A stretch of DNA of 64,000 nucleotides from Variovorax paradoxus (lineage in GTDB: Bacteria > Pseudomonadota > Gammaproteobacteria > Burkholderiales > Burkholderiaceae_C): the NCBI RefSeq assembly GCF_022009635.1, contig NZ_CP091716.1, positions 3,921,001 through 3,985,000 on the forward strand. The letters run 5' to 3'. Under the pieces are notes generated by a model. The model was not told the origin of the DNA, did no database searches, and was given only the letters and a program-made list of their open reading frames with translations. Below, one piece after another: positions 54,801 through 59,845 of this stretch; the first letter of the stretch is position 1; each line of letters opens with the position of its first letter. The position numbers and the translations under genes are program-made.

Positions 54801-55689
54801 GATCGCGCGCGGCGGCGACATCACGATGTTCGGCGGCTCGGGCGTGCGCACCAATTTCGGCGGCGACATCGAGATGCTGGCGCCGGGCGGCAAGATCATC
54901 CTGGGCGTGCAGGGCGCGGTGCCGCCCTCCACGTCGGGTGTGATGACGCAGGGGCAGGGCGACATCCGCCTGTTCAGCGAAGGCAGCATGCTGCTGGGCC
55001 TGTCGCGCGTCATGACGACCTTCGGCGGCGACATCCTGGCATGGTCGGCCAAGGGCGACATCAACGCGGGGCGCGGTTCGAAGACGACGGTGCTGTTCAC
55101 GCCGCCCAAGCTGGTCTACGACAACGTGGGCAACGTCGAGATCTCGCCGCAGGTGCCGAGTTCGGGCGCGGGCATCGCGACGCTCGCGCCCATCGCCGAG
55201 GTGCCGCCCGGCGACGTGGACCTGATCGCGCCGCTGGGCACCATCGACGCGGGCGAAGCCGGCATCCGCGTGTCGGGCAACGTGAACGTGGCGGCGCTGC
55301 AGGTGGTGAACGCGGCGAACATCCAGGTCAAGGGGCAGTCGGCGGGCCTGCCGGTGGTGGCCGCGGTGAACGTGGGGGCGCTGACCAATGCCAGCGCGGC
55401 CGCGTCGCAAGCCACGGTGGCGGCGCAGGAAGCATTGCAGCGCGATCGCGCCGCGGCGCGGCAGGCACTGCCTTCGGTGTTCACGGTGCGCGTGCTGGGC
55501 TTCGGCAATGAGCCGTTGGGCGGCGGCGGTGCCAGTGACGACAGCAACGGCAGCAACAACAAGCCCTCGGCCACGCCGGTCAGCTACAACCCGCGCAGCG
55601 TGATCCGCGTGCTCGGCGGTGGCGGCACGCTGCCGCCCGCGGTGAGCCGGCAACTGACAGACGAGGAGCGCGCCAACCTGCAACGCTGA
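42796..55689 (+). CDS. Giant filamentous haemagglutinin-like exoprotein (PdtA-like TpsA)
   Basis: A 4297-residue secreted protein. The signal peptide ends G-P-A-H-A (residue 50). A two-partner-secretion/haemagglutination domain follows at about 145-330 (A-I-L-N-W-E-T-F-N-V-G, Q-I-K-A-N-G-T-V-L-V-A-N-R-N-G-I). Thousands of residues of Gly/Ala-rich beta-helix repeats come next. About 3870-4270 is the DUF3739-type C-terminal region (G-G-D-I-E-M-L-A-P-G-G-K-I). This is the build of Pseudomonas PdtA, a phosphate-starvation exoprotein. It starts inside the DUF4880 gene. No TpsB pore gene is in the window, so the partner must be elsewhere. Adhesion is the likely role. Confidence 0.92.
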   Translation: MVLNPHTTRSRRFKAEFREPAAGGDLRLTPLSRAVALALAALGAWGPAHASQTFSPAWFASKGAAQAGAAQTGRLPNGMPASSLTNPAQQQQQANAQLQRSISNLNLAAQAIAAQQAAQAAAREAASKEPSSVPDGLADGGLKVDTNSLTAGWHNAQAPVQSQQADGRTNVAIQQTGDRAILNWETFNVGRNTTVEFRQQADWAALNRVNDPQARPSQIQGQIKANGTVLVANRNGIVFSGSSQTDTRNLVAAAANISDAQFKANGIHSTKTADSYAPSFTDAGGAVRVEAGARITTSTPASVKQGGGYVLLMGQEVSNAGTITTPRGQAQLAAGDFFIVRPGQGSAANQASTTRGNEVSPQFNADSAAGHVANTGLMVASEGDITLAGRKVLQDGVALATTTVDTRGTIHLLNSASDKQGSVTVTQRALNAVLLDDKNGRTALDSQREAAIAESGRQNSLRTATGAFDNLSLLDDRQDLSRIEIVSGGNVLFEGGSMTLATGGQLAVSAGKVGGRSTVADGARLDVSGAVGVQVAMSSNNVQINVQGNEQRDAPLNRDTSKLNNANVWIDRRKLVRVAAGVGGYDKERWYTSGGLLEVGGYLGLQGHGIGEWAAQGGSVTFGGGEVVTQAGSNINLSGGTLDVQTGFIRQSWLKGADGRLYEVSNAPANTSYTGLYKGFEDEHKRWGDKTTGYFYNPLIGPQSRLENGYTVGRDAGRLVVATGAAVLEGDITAVAYQGPRQTAKGDAALDGYAQSHNAAAQAAQVVFGNYTTGYNTDPGQGAVGAFRALAPTFRHIVFDDAQPELGAALSPETALPQERKNTLYLSSKRLSGFGLGAITALAEESVTVDDGIAVSPGGSIELFATKVGVNANLIARGGAIVLGNMATPLMRAGLTPRLLPTPAADNPGEVVVAKDAKLDARGLWTNLQLDPANGLGLPYLDGGRVDIRSAGAVTLAAGTSIDVSSGGAVLVDGKTRGGRGGDVTLGADMTLGQSTTHGLLTIDGDIRGYGVNGGGTLKLISGGGLVVGGQVRGTGGMLSAGDAAPLDLILLQDYQVRAGDVLPLDYLYERTRARPGEAIGAVPIFAIDPAQPVVLAADWKPPEASGGANSSYTLQVIVNGTPRNIAVGRAADGAVIETLPAGSTLVGIVPFTLKMFPLDYVVPANVFPNGIAVTPQNITAAAGKAAPVDFTIASGTQVAAGSVFRQDIATRPNTAIDPSVLQSGFSRYDLNGHLGVIVADNARLDVRMPAYRFADGAKTVATGSDPATGLALWTPPLWSEDAVKGVLTQRGGASLTLQSMVGSGSASTAGGPVAVRPGAAIDVDPGQSIGLLGRDVTVEGTLSAPGGMIAIDRPRSALPGTPGLIWIGDHAVLDVAARAATARDVFGRTYGQVPDGGTISIGGALDWDKTSEADAADAFIVIRSGARLDASGASAVLDPSGSAPGRAPAPITVASNGGSIVLKSNHGLYLDGTLRAAAGGEGAAGGTLGLALASPVYIKETTRGDVLRHRELVLAQTQGDSAVAAAQTIADARGDLLTGTARVGVDRIQAGGFGNLSVLVDGALGFDGNVALGMSQSLRLYAGTYAHGETATADSTVSLSAPYVRLAGTARRATGEGTVMPMAHWENGPSRQQGGGQFSVLADLVDLRGTVGFGTRSELNLGLTSYTVDRRGFEEVELTSRGDVRLLGANLVTPGNVRLIAEQLYPGTGTSNTVMAGYVQGADARQSYAAGSVLSIRRHGDGEAAMPYSAFGSITLAAESIEQGGIVRAPLGQLTLGTAFDAVTAATSRVTLLPGSITSVSGEGLLMPYGGTVDGLSYQYNGQPVALKAVGDLERGVKVNTRHLEAQAGSVLDLSGGGSLAGAGFVSGRGGSVDVLKTALANSNPANGYSRAGNAVYAIVPGSAANYAPEAPEAGFGTPGVGQRVTVPAGVPGLPAGTYTLMPSSYSLLPGAFRVEIGAADRIGLSGVTSVGNGSYVAGGYLGVANTSIREALPNQVVITPGDKVRSYSGYNETDYNAFVLADAARRGFLRAGLTSDAKTLDIMLSRPPAEDADRTALKFDGELRLGAQRASTGFGGTVNVRNLGEVLATGQAADEQLAGASVQDRELNKLGGSRLVLNGTLGTSYGQLGRIVPITGAGSLIVRSGASLSAGELILAGAPRQGGGGLTIEEGASLGTIGRGTASYGSNDGYVFTGTGVIALSNGWFNLLLAQPSAAEGPGTVSIDIGSCVSAACNGSTRLVSEGTLAIATGGALTLADNVSYGTRNLSLALAAVNLGEDASIAAASAGGQLPSGLVLNQAKLNRLLAGNTAIGAPALETLILNARDAVNTYGAVKLDASSLDRLVLGTPAIYGYGAAGDVVAIRAGEFAWAGAEGTPGAAVSGLLGSGTLDIAARSIVLGHGPYAQASGTQTDARLALGFADVKFTASERVTSNGSSTLSVYQRQGAYTPGEGYAHEGGNLVVSSPLLTGQAGSRTRIAAGGAITMVAPPGAGSAASSDALGATLELRGKSIDLEGSVVLPSGRLVLAATDDIVLGASSRIDLSGRKTSLFDVDKYSWGGDLVLSSATGNIAQVGDSVIDVSARNNRGGTVEATALAAGAGRVDLLGAIRGSSSGTYDAGGTVVPYGAGELTVRAQALGDFVDLNNRLNEGGVFGARRFQVKQGDLVVGDGVKAREVSIAVDGGSLRVDGRIDASGLQVGSIRLAAKGDLTVNGTLDAHGTGLRVDSYGKIIDSPNRAIVDLTSTEGMLTLGGGARIDLRAGTDVPLGTRAGQNDGRARGTLDLNAPRVGADDVAVTINGTPAIQGAKTVAVNAFRSYSDAPMADLPDVSGYRPQLVTQGYLDRIDGESRIFIDAAQGNAGLRSRLSGLGSYHLRPGVEIVSDRSTNPHGDLTIDGDLDLSGYRYGPGADRNDPARRGYGEPGRLVIRAAGALNVHGSINDGFAPPPATLDDNGWVLTRGPSPAFGGDIVVPIDNVVLDTGTTFPAGSTLNYSVSVAAMTLPAGTVLPVDAVLTGTLALPAGTVVAANIYNADGSLAHAAGTVLGSATTLGAGVRLGAGTALRTAAGVAALTWPKGVALPVYMTTTGQTVLARGSLIPSTTVVELPGGQPVNLRPSVNGVQGRNWAVAPMLGEGATSWSVQLVAGADLGSADRRALNPASKAAIRLGDTHAISDYTISASKRFVWAPNDWGLPEGEEADPGTCELEPSICVEVPGGPPVITGSQIVAPAFSVLRTGTGDLEMLAAGDIRMDSLYGVYTAGTATAADAAYNRPRGKDASGSPIGPQSELLDYSASLATYRAWYPDQGGNVLVAAGGNLVGDLMGSGLSSALPGNWLWRQGSGTAAIDEAIPTAWWINFGAYTATTEKSNRKAPDLTGFTGFGTLGGGDIRIRVGGEAGTIGLRSTQGAGAVSTDRSEGLVVAVGSTGRVGADGTLALTGGGDVDMRIAGALNPNRNLSTGSEKLVLTGAIANLRGATEVSAASIGSLGLQYLSGTFRFSDPVDARGIDPFSASYASAKGGINLVPGDTAIYLQTRGDLVLGGASDPGRGDTPNSSAFSVGGQSPNAGGQGWFSLWTNRSAINLTSAGGHLTPTMAAGDNSQLRTTSKDAWIVYPSIFRAAALTGSLYYGYAALPLTVGDPTKINYGLTLAPSANGELEMLAGGSIYAGQYSVGMSGTGTPIPTPFNPAFVGQAYGAGEVLATNLATGGLAIAGARNVPEITPTLFAFGPNTAAIGIDRAADAAPVRFYAAGGDIIGLKTGEVVTRGTETWYNAAAAIRVMAGRDIVNTGVAPGSSTVGSRDLSGSLRGNLIVHTNPTDVSIVSAGRDILYANFDIAGPGTLEVSAGRNLLQEDRGGITSIGPVVPGDTRPGASVALMAGIGAGALDMSAIRARYLDPSNRAEAGTPLAQQPGKAAKTYEAELAAWLQSRYGFSGGSTAQSLAYFDALAPEQQRIFLREVYYAELRAGGREYNDASSSRAGSYLRGREMIATQFPERDAGGNTIARGGDITMFGGSGVRTNFGGDIEMLAPGGKIILGVQGAVPPSTSGVMTQGQGDIRLFSEGSMLLGLSRVMTTFGGDILAWSAKGDINAGRGSKTTVLFTPPKLVYDNVGNVEISPQVPSSGAGIATLAPIAEVPPGDVDLIAPLGTIDAGEAGIRVSGNVNVAALQVVNAANIQVKGQSAGLPVVAAVNVGALTNASAAASQATVAAQEALQRDRAAARQALPSVFTVRVLGFGNEPLGGGGASDDSNGSNNKPSATPVSYNPRSVIRVLGGGGTLPPAVSRQLTDEERANLQR

Positions 55690-55809
55690 CCCGCGTCCGG
55701 CGCCGCACTCGCGTGGCGCACCTGCCGTCCTTCTTTTTCCAAGGCCCGGCCTTGCCCGTCACCGGCGATCCCGGTCGGCGAGCGGGCCGGGCGTTCAGCG
55801 AAAACCAAC

Positions 55810-56472
55810 ATGACCCTCGACACCCAGGCGATTCGCAATGCGCCGGACCGGTTCTCCGGGCTGCTTTCATCGTTTCCATCGCGCACGCCGCTGCCGCTGG
55901 CATGGCGGGCGTTCGAGGAGCGCATCGAACGCATCGAGCTGCTGGCGGAGCCCGAGCCGCGCACGCCGTTGCCGAAAGCGAAGTCGGCCGCTCCCGAGGT
56001 CGACTTGCAGGCGCACCTGGCGGCGAACTACCAGGCGCTGCACCGCCGGCTCGAGCGCCAGCTCGGCTGCGCGGACCTGGCAAGCGAATGCCTGCACGAC
56101 GCATGGCTTCGGCTGGGCGAACGGCAGCCCCGCGAGACGCCCGCGAACCCCGACGCCTACATCTATCGCGTGGCCTGCAACCTCGCGATGGACGGCATGC
56201 GCGAGCGCAAGCGCTGGATGGGTCTGAACGAAGATTGCGAAGACGTCGACGTGATCGCCGACCTGCAGCCCGGCCCCGACATGATCGCGGAGGCGCGCTC
56301 CGAGGTGGCGGCAGTCGACCGTGCGATGCAGGGCCTGCCGGGGCGCCACCGCGCGGTGCTGGTCGCGCTGCGATGGCACGAGATGTCGCGGCAGGAAGTG
56401 GCGCGGCGCCACGGCGTGTCGCTGCGCAAGGTGGACACAGCGCTCAGACAGGCCCTGGGCGTGCTGCGCTGA
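55810..56472 (+). CDS. Second ECF sigma factor
   Basis: A 220-residue sigma factor. The first 75 residues form an unusual extension. Region 2 follows (L-A-S-E-C-L-H-D-A-W-L-R-L, D-A-Y-I-Y-R-V-A-C-N-L-A-M-D), then region 4 (L-P-G-R-H-R-A-V-L-V-A-L-R-W, S-R-Q-E-V-A-R-R-H-G-V-S-L-R-K-V). It lies downstream of the exoprotein on the same strand with no FecR gene beside it, so its anti-sigma partner may be the orphan DUF4880 protein upstream of the exoprotein or the FecR protein. The Pseudomonas counterpart locus has one sigma factor as I recall, so this one is extra. Confidence 0.85.
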   Translation: MTLDTQAIRNAPDRFSGLLSSFPSRTPLPLAWRAFEERIERIELLAEPEPRTPLPKAKSAAPEVDLQAHLAANYQALHRRLERQLGCADLASECLHDAWLRLGERQPRETPANPDAYIYRVACNLAMDGMRERKRWMGLNEDCEDVDVIADLQPGPDMIAEARSEVAAVDRAMQGLPGRHRAVLVALRWHEMSRQEVARRHGVSLRKVDTALRQALGVLR

Positions 56473-56530
56473 TGGAGCGCCGCCGTCACGCGTCCTGTTG
56501 CATGGTCATTCAGGAAGTGGAGGGAGTCAG

Positions 56531-57169
56531 ATGATGAAGTGGATGTCGCCCCTGCGGGTCACGATGCAGGAGCTGGATGCCAAGCTCTCGAAGATCGTCG
56601 AGCGCGCACGCGAGCAGCCGGTGGCGGTCAACCGCTACGGCTCGCCCTGGGTCTGGATCGTGAGCCACCATGCCTGGGTGCAGGCCGACAACCTGCGCGC
56701 GCTGGTGCCGCGTGGCCACCCGCTGGTGCCGTTGCGCGACCAGGTGGAAGACGCCTTGCGCTACGAGCGCGACCTGCTGGCCGACCTGGAGCGCCAGCAC
56801 GGCATCACGGTCGGCGCGGCCACGCTGTTCAAGTGCCTGATGCTGCAGATCATCTATTCGCTGGAAGACGGCGAGAAGGTGCACGAGAGCCTCACCTACA
56901 ACATGCTGTTCCGCTGGTTCGCGGGCTTCGAGAAGTTCGCCGACGAGCTGCCGGCACGGGCCCAGTTCACGCACGAGCTGAACGCGGTGGGGGCCGATGC
57001 GCGCGCGGTACGCATCATCACGCGCTGCCTGTCGCACTCGTTCCTGCCGGAGTCGGGCGACGGCGATTTCAGAGTCAATCGCGGCTTGTTGCATGCGCTC
57101 TCGGCCTGGGCGTCCGCCGCGCCCGGCACGGTGGGGCCGGATGCAAGGCCGCATGCCGTGGCGCGCTAG
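56531..57169 (+). CDS. Phd/YefM-like N terminus fused to a transposase N-terminal (DUF772-like) domain; PhdA-like
   Basis: A 212-residue protein. Residues 1-55 look like a Phd/YefM antitoxin DNA-binding domain (T-M-Q-E-L-D-A-K-L, A-V-N-R-Y-G-S-P-W-V-W-I-V-S). Residues 55-155 match the N-terminal domain of IS5/IS1182 transposases (V-P-R-G-H-P-L-V-P-L-R, L-M-L-Q-I-I-Y-S-L, Y-N-M-L-F-R-W-F-A-G-F). No DDE catalytic part is present, and no toxin gene lies beside it. I recall that the Pseudomonas gene next to pdtA (PA0691) is named phdA after prevent-host-death, so this may be its counterpart. The role is unknown; a DNA-binding regulator is plausible. Confidence 0.75.
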   Translation: MMKWMSPLRVTMQELDAKLSKIVERAREQPVAVNRYGSPWVWIVSHHAWVQADNLRALVPRGHPLVPLRDQVEDALRYERDLLADLERQHGITVGAATLFKCLMLQIIYSLEDGEKVHESLTYNMLFRWFAGFEKFADELPARAQFTHELNAVGADARAVRIITRCLSHSFLPESGDGDFRVNRGLLHALSAWASAAPGTVGPDARPHAVAR

Positions 57170-57196
57170 ATGCGCCGCCGCGCGCGGTCCGCGAGG

Positions 57197-57640
57197 CTAG
57201 CGCGCGGGCCGGGCGATGCCCGGCGTCGCGGGCTGCGGCAGCACCGGCGCGGCGATGCGTTCGGTGATGCCGGCCTTGTCGATCATCACCCCATCGGCCT
57301 CGATGGACTTCAGGGTGACCGAGCGCGTCAGCGTTTCGCCGACGCGGTAGGGCCGCGCCGCGGCATCGTTGACGGCCAGCACGGCCACGCCCTGGCCGGT
57401 GCCCTTGATCAGCCCCTTGACCGCGACATTCGCGCGCAACTCGCCGGGGCCGAACCATGCGGCGAGCGCGTCGCCCGCGGGGTCCGCTTGCGAGCCTTGT
57501 GCCGGTGCGGCGGTCGCTTGTTGCGCAGGCCGGGTCAGCAGCTTGCCCCAGGTCACGAGGCCCGCCACGACGAGCAGCAGGCCCGCCGCATGAACGATGT
57601 ACTTCGCGGATGCGGCGGACGGCTTGAGCTGAAAGATCAC
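57197..57640 (-). CDS. gspC: Type II secretion protein GspC, short form (HxcP-like)
   Basis: A 147-residue bitopic protein with an N-terminal membrane helix (residues 14-32) and a periplasmic HR domain (W-F-G-P-G-E-L, V-K-G-L-I-K-G-T-G-Q-G-V-A-V-L, V-G-E-T-L). It lacks the PDZ or coiled-coil end of longer GspC proteins. GTG start with GGAAG six bases before. GspC links the inner-membrane platform to the secretin. It is divergent from gspHIJ and separated from gspGKLMDEF by the exoprotein block, yet those sets together make a complete system. Confidence 0.83.
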   Translation of the reverse strand: MIFQLKPSAASAKYIVHAAGLLLVVAGLVTWGKLLTRPAQQATAAPAQGSQADPAGDALAAWFGPGELRANVAVKGLIKGTGQGVAVLAVNDAAARPYRVGETLTRSVTLKSIEADGVMIDKAGITERIAAPVLPQPATPGIARPAR

Positions 57641-57748
57641 GGCAACTTCCTCGGCGGGCTTGGGAGTGTCGTGTCTATCACAGGGGCGTTGGCGTTTCGT
57701 GTCAGCGCCTTCATGCGTGCATCACATGCGCTGCCTAGCATGGCCGCC

Positions 57749-58234
57749 ATGAACGTGCGCAACCGAGAGAGCGGCTTCTCGCTGATCGAGCTGATGGTCG
57801 TGATGGTCATCGTCGGCATCGCGACCGCGGCAATCAGCCTCAGCATCGCGCCCGATCCGGCGCAGGAACTGCGGCGCGATGCGCATGAGCTGGCCCGGCA
57901 CTTCGCGGTCGCGCAGAACGAGGTGCGTGTCGACGGCCGCGTGATCGCATGGCAGGCCGACAGTGGCGGCTATCGCTTCGCGCGTGGGAGCTGGCAGTCG
58001 GTGCCCGGCAGCGCGATACCCGTGGTGTCGACGGCGGGCACGCTCGACACCTTCGCGCGCGACGACGAACTGCGGCCCAGGCAATGGCGCGAAGGGCCGG
58101 TCGAAGTGACACCCGCGCAGCCCGTGCTGCTGACCTCCGAACCCATCGGCGCCGAGTGGCAAGTGGCGCTGCGGCGTGGCGATGTCACCGTCATCGTGCG
58201 GCGCGATGCAGCCGGCAGCTACGAGGTGCGATGA
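57749..58234 (+). CDS. gspH: Type II secretion minor pseudopilin GspH (HxcU-like)
   Basis: A 161-residue pseudopilin with leader R-N-R-E-S-G before F-S-L-I-E-L-M-V-V-M-V-I-V-G; Glu at +5 is present. The C-terminal part fits GspH. ATG at 57749 gives a 9-residue leader; ATG at 57740 or 57713 are alternatives, and no strong ribosome binding site settles it. GspH sits between the main pseudopilus and the tip. The stop overlaps gspI. Confidence 0.88.
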   Translation: MNVRNRESGFSLIELMVVMVIVGIATAAISLSIAPDPAQELRRDAHELARHFAVAQNEVRVDGRVIAWQADSGGYRFARGSWQSVPGSAIPVVSTAGTLDTFARDDELRPRQWREGPVEVTPAQPVLLTSEPIGAEWQVALRRGDVTVIVRRDAAGSYEVR

Positions 58235-58614
58235 GCATGCGCACGCCACGCTACCGCATCGCCGGTTTCACGCTGATCGAAGTGCTGATTGCGCTGACCA
58301 TCGTCAGCGTGGCGCTGGCCGCGATCGTGCGCGCGTCCAGCCTCACGATCTCGAACCTCGGGCTTCTGCAGCAGCAGTCGCTGGCCATGCTGTCGGCCGA
58401 GAACCGTGTGGCGGAACTGCGCATCGCGCAAAGCCCGATGGTGCTGGGCACGGCCAGCACGCCGTGTCCGCAGGGCGGCGTGCGGCTGGTCTGCCGGGTC
58501 GAGACCGGGGCCGTCGCCGACGGACTGCGAAATGTGACGGTGGACGTGTACCTGGCGGAAGACAGCGGGCAGCGGCTGGCCTCGCTGCAGACGCGCCTGG
58601 CGGAGCCTCGCTAG
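58231..58614 (+). CDS. gspI: Type II secretion minor pseudopilin GspI (HxcV-like)
   Basis: A 127-residue pseudopilin, leader ending R-I-A-G before F-T-L-I-E-V-L-I-A-L-T-I-V. It carries the common GspI block N-R-V-A-E-L-R and a pair of cysteines. It nucleates the pseudopilus tip with GspJ and GspK. The ATG overlaps the gspH stop (ATGA), and gspJ begins on the base after its stop. Confidence 0.9.
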   Translation: MSMRTPRYRIAGFTLIEVLIALTIVSVALAAIVRASSLTISNLGLLQQQSLAMLSAENRVAELRIAQSPMVLGTASTPCPQGGVRLVCRVETGAVADGLRNVTVDVYLAEDSGQRLASLQTRLAEPR

Positions 58615-59232
58615 ATGCAAGCCACCCGAGAGCAGCAGCGCGGCTTCACGCTGATCGAAGTGATGATCGCCATCGCGCTCATGGCCGTGTTGAGCGTGAT
58701 GGCTTGGCGCGGCCTCGACAGCGTGACGCGCGCCAACGCCATGCTCGAACAGCGCACCGACAACGTCGCGCGGCTCATGCGCGCGCTCGACCAACTGGAG
58801 CGCGACGTGGCCCTGCGCGCCACCACCGAACTGCCGCCGTCCAAGGCCGCCGGGTTGCTGCCCGCCGCGATGACGGCGCGGCGCCAGGCGGACCTTCCGT
58901 TTTTCGTGGAAATCGTGCGCGCCGCACCCGCCGCGCCGGGCTATTGGCAGCGCGTGCAATGGTGGCAGCGCGGCGGCGTGCTTTACCGGGCGGCGGGGCC
59001 GGCGGCGGCGTCGTTCCCGTTGCCGCCGCCCGACGAGCAGGCGCGCGTGGTGGTGCTGGAGGATGTGTCGGCGTTCCAGTTGCGTGCGTGGGAGCCGGGG
59101 CAGGGCTGGCGCAACCTGCCGGCCGTGGCACCGGCGCGCGCCAACGCGACCGGACTCGAGCTGGCGCTGGGCATGCGGGCCGAAGGGGAGAGCGGGGCGC
59201 AGAGCTTCCGGCGGGTTTTCTCGCTCGACTGA
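58615..59232 (+). CDS. gspJ: Type II secretion minor pseudopilin GspJ (HxcW-like)
   Basis: A 205-residue pseudopilin, leader Q-Q-R-G before F-T-L-I-E-V-M-I-A-I-A-L-M-A. GspJ features include M-A-W-R-G-L-D-S-V and L-E-R-D-V-A-L-R. It joins GspI and GspK at the tip. Starts immediately after the gspI stop. Last recognised secretion gene of the window. Confidence 0.9.
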   Translation: MQATREQQRGFTLIEVMIAIALMAVLSVMAWRGLDSVTRANAMLEQRTDNVARLMRALDQLERDVALRATTELPPSKAAGLLPAAMTARRQADLPFFVEIVRAAPAAPGYWQRVQWWQRGGVLYRAAGPAAASFPLPPPDEQARVVVLEDVSAFQLRAWEPGQGWRNLPAVAPARANATGLELALGMRAEGESGAQSFRRVFSLD

Positions 59233-59289
59233 TTGCAGTGCCGATGAGGCATGGGCGAACCCGGCCGCGCCTCGCTATAGTCAAGGGTC

Positions 59290-59784
59290 ATGCAAAAACG
59301 AATCGGCGTGATCTTCGTCTCCCGGCGAAATTCACTGCGCAGCATCCTGGCAGAAGCATGCCTCTCGCACCTGGACCCCAAGCGGTTCTCGGTCTCTTCC
59401 TGCGGCCAGCCGGGGCACGTCGGGCGCGAGTTCCATCCCGCGGCCATCGGCGCGCTTCACAGTGCCAGCATTCCCGTTCCCGACAGGCAGCCGCGCAGCT
59501 GGGACGAGGTGGTGCGTGCCCACCCCTCCGGCGCGGATTTCGTCATCACGCTGGACGCCGCCACCGAGTCGTTGCAACCGCCCTGGCCCGGCCAGCCCGA
59601 TGCGGCGCTGTGGGCTTACCCGGACGTTGCCGCCGAAACCGACCCCGAGCAGGTCGCGCATGCCGCGGTGCAGATGCTGTTCTCGCTGCGCCGCCGGCTC
59701 GAACTGCTGGTGAGCCTGCCGATGCAGGGCGCCGACCGTGCGGCAGTGCGCTCCGACGTGCGCGACCTGGGCTACATGCGCTAG
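59290..59784 (+). CDS. Low-molecular-weight phosphatase/arsenate reductase-like protein lacking the catalytic cysteine
   Basis: A 164-residue protein of the LMW-PTPase/ArsC fold. The N terminus reads I-F-V-S-R-R-N-S-L-R-S-I-L-A-E-A, where true enzymes have C-x5-R-S; here the nucleophile Cys is Ser (codon TCC), while the Arg and following Ser are kept. The later D-P motif region is also altered (Y-P-D-V). It is probably not a phosphatase or arsenate reductase, and may bind a phosphate or oxyanion. RBS AAGGG. It stands 57 bases after gspJ; a link to phosphate signalling is possible but unproven. Confidence 0.7.
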   Translation: MQKRIGVIFVSRRNSLRSILAEACLSHLDPKRFSVSSCGQPGHVGREFHPAAIGALHSASIPVPDRQPRSWDEVVRAHPSGADFVITLDAATESLQPPWPGQPDAALWAYPDVAAETDPEQVAHAAVQMLFSLRRRLELLVSLPMQGADRAAVRSDVRDLGYMR

Positions 59785-59845
59785 CGGCTGCGGCCACTGA
59801 AACCCGCGCCCGCTACGCCTCTTGCCTGCGCGATCCGACGCAAGC

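Noticed and set aside
47779..55683. A 2634-codon open frame on the minus strand opposite the exoprotein gene
   Set aside because: It is antisense to a gene with clear domains. Its composition (Arg, His, Ala, Gln rich, no motif) is the usual shadow of biased codons in GC-rich DNA.
56531..57169. An active insertion sequence or a type II toxin-antitoxin pair
   Set aside because: There is no catalytic transposase half, no terminal repeats or target duplication visible, and no toxin ORF beside it.
57713..57748. Longer gspH start at 57713
   Set aside because: It would give a 21-residue leader with no better ribosome binding site. The shorter leader is typical.
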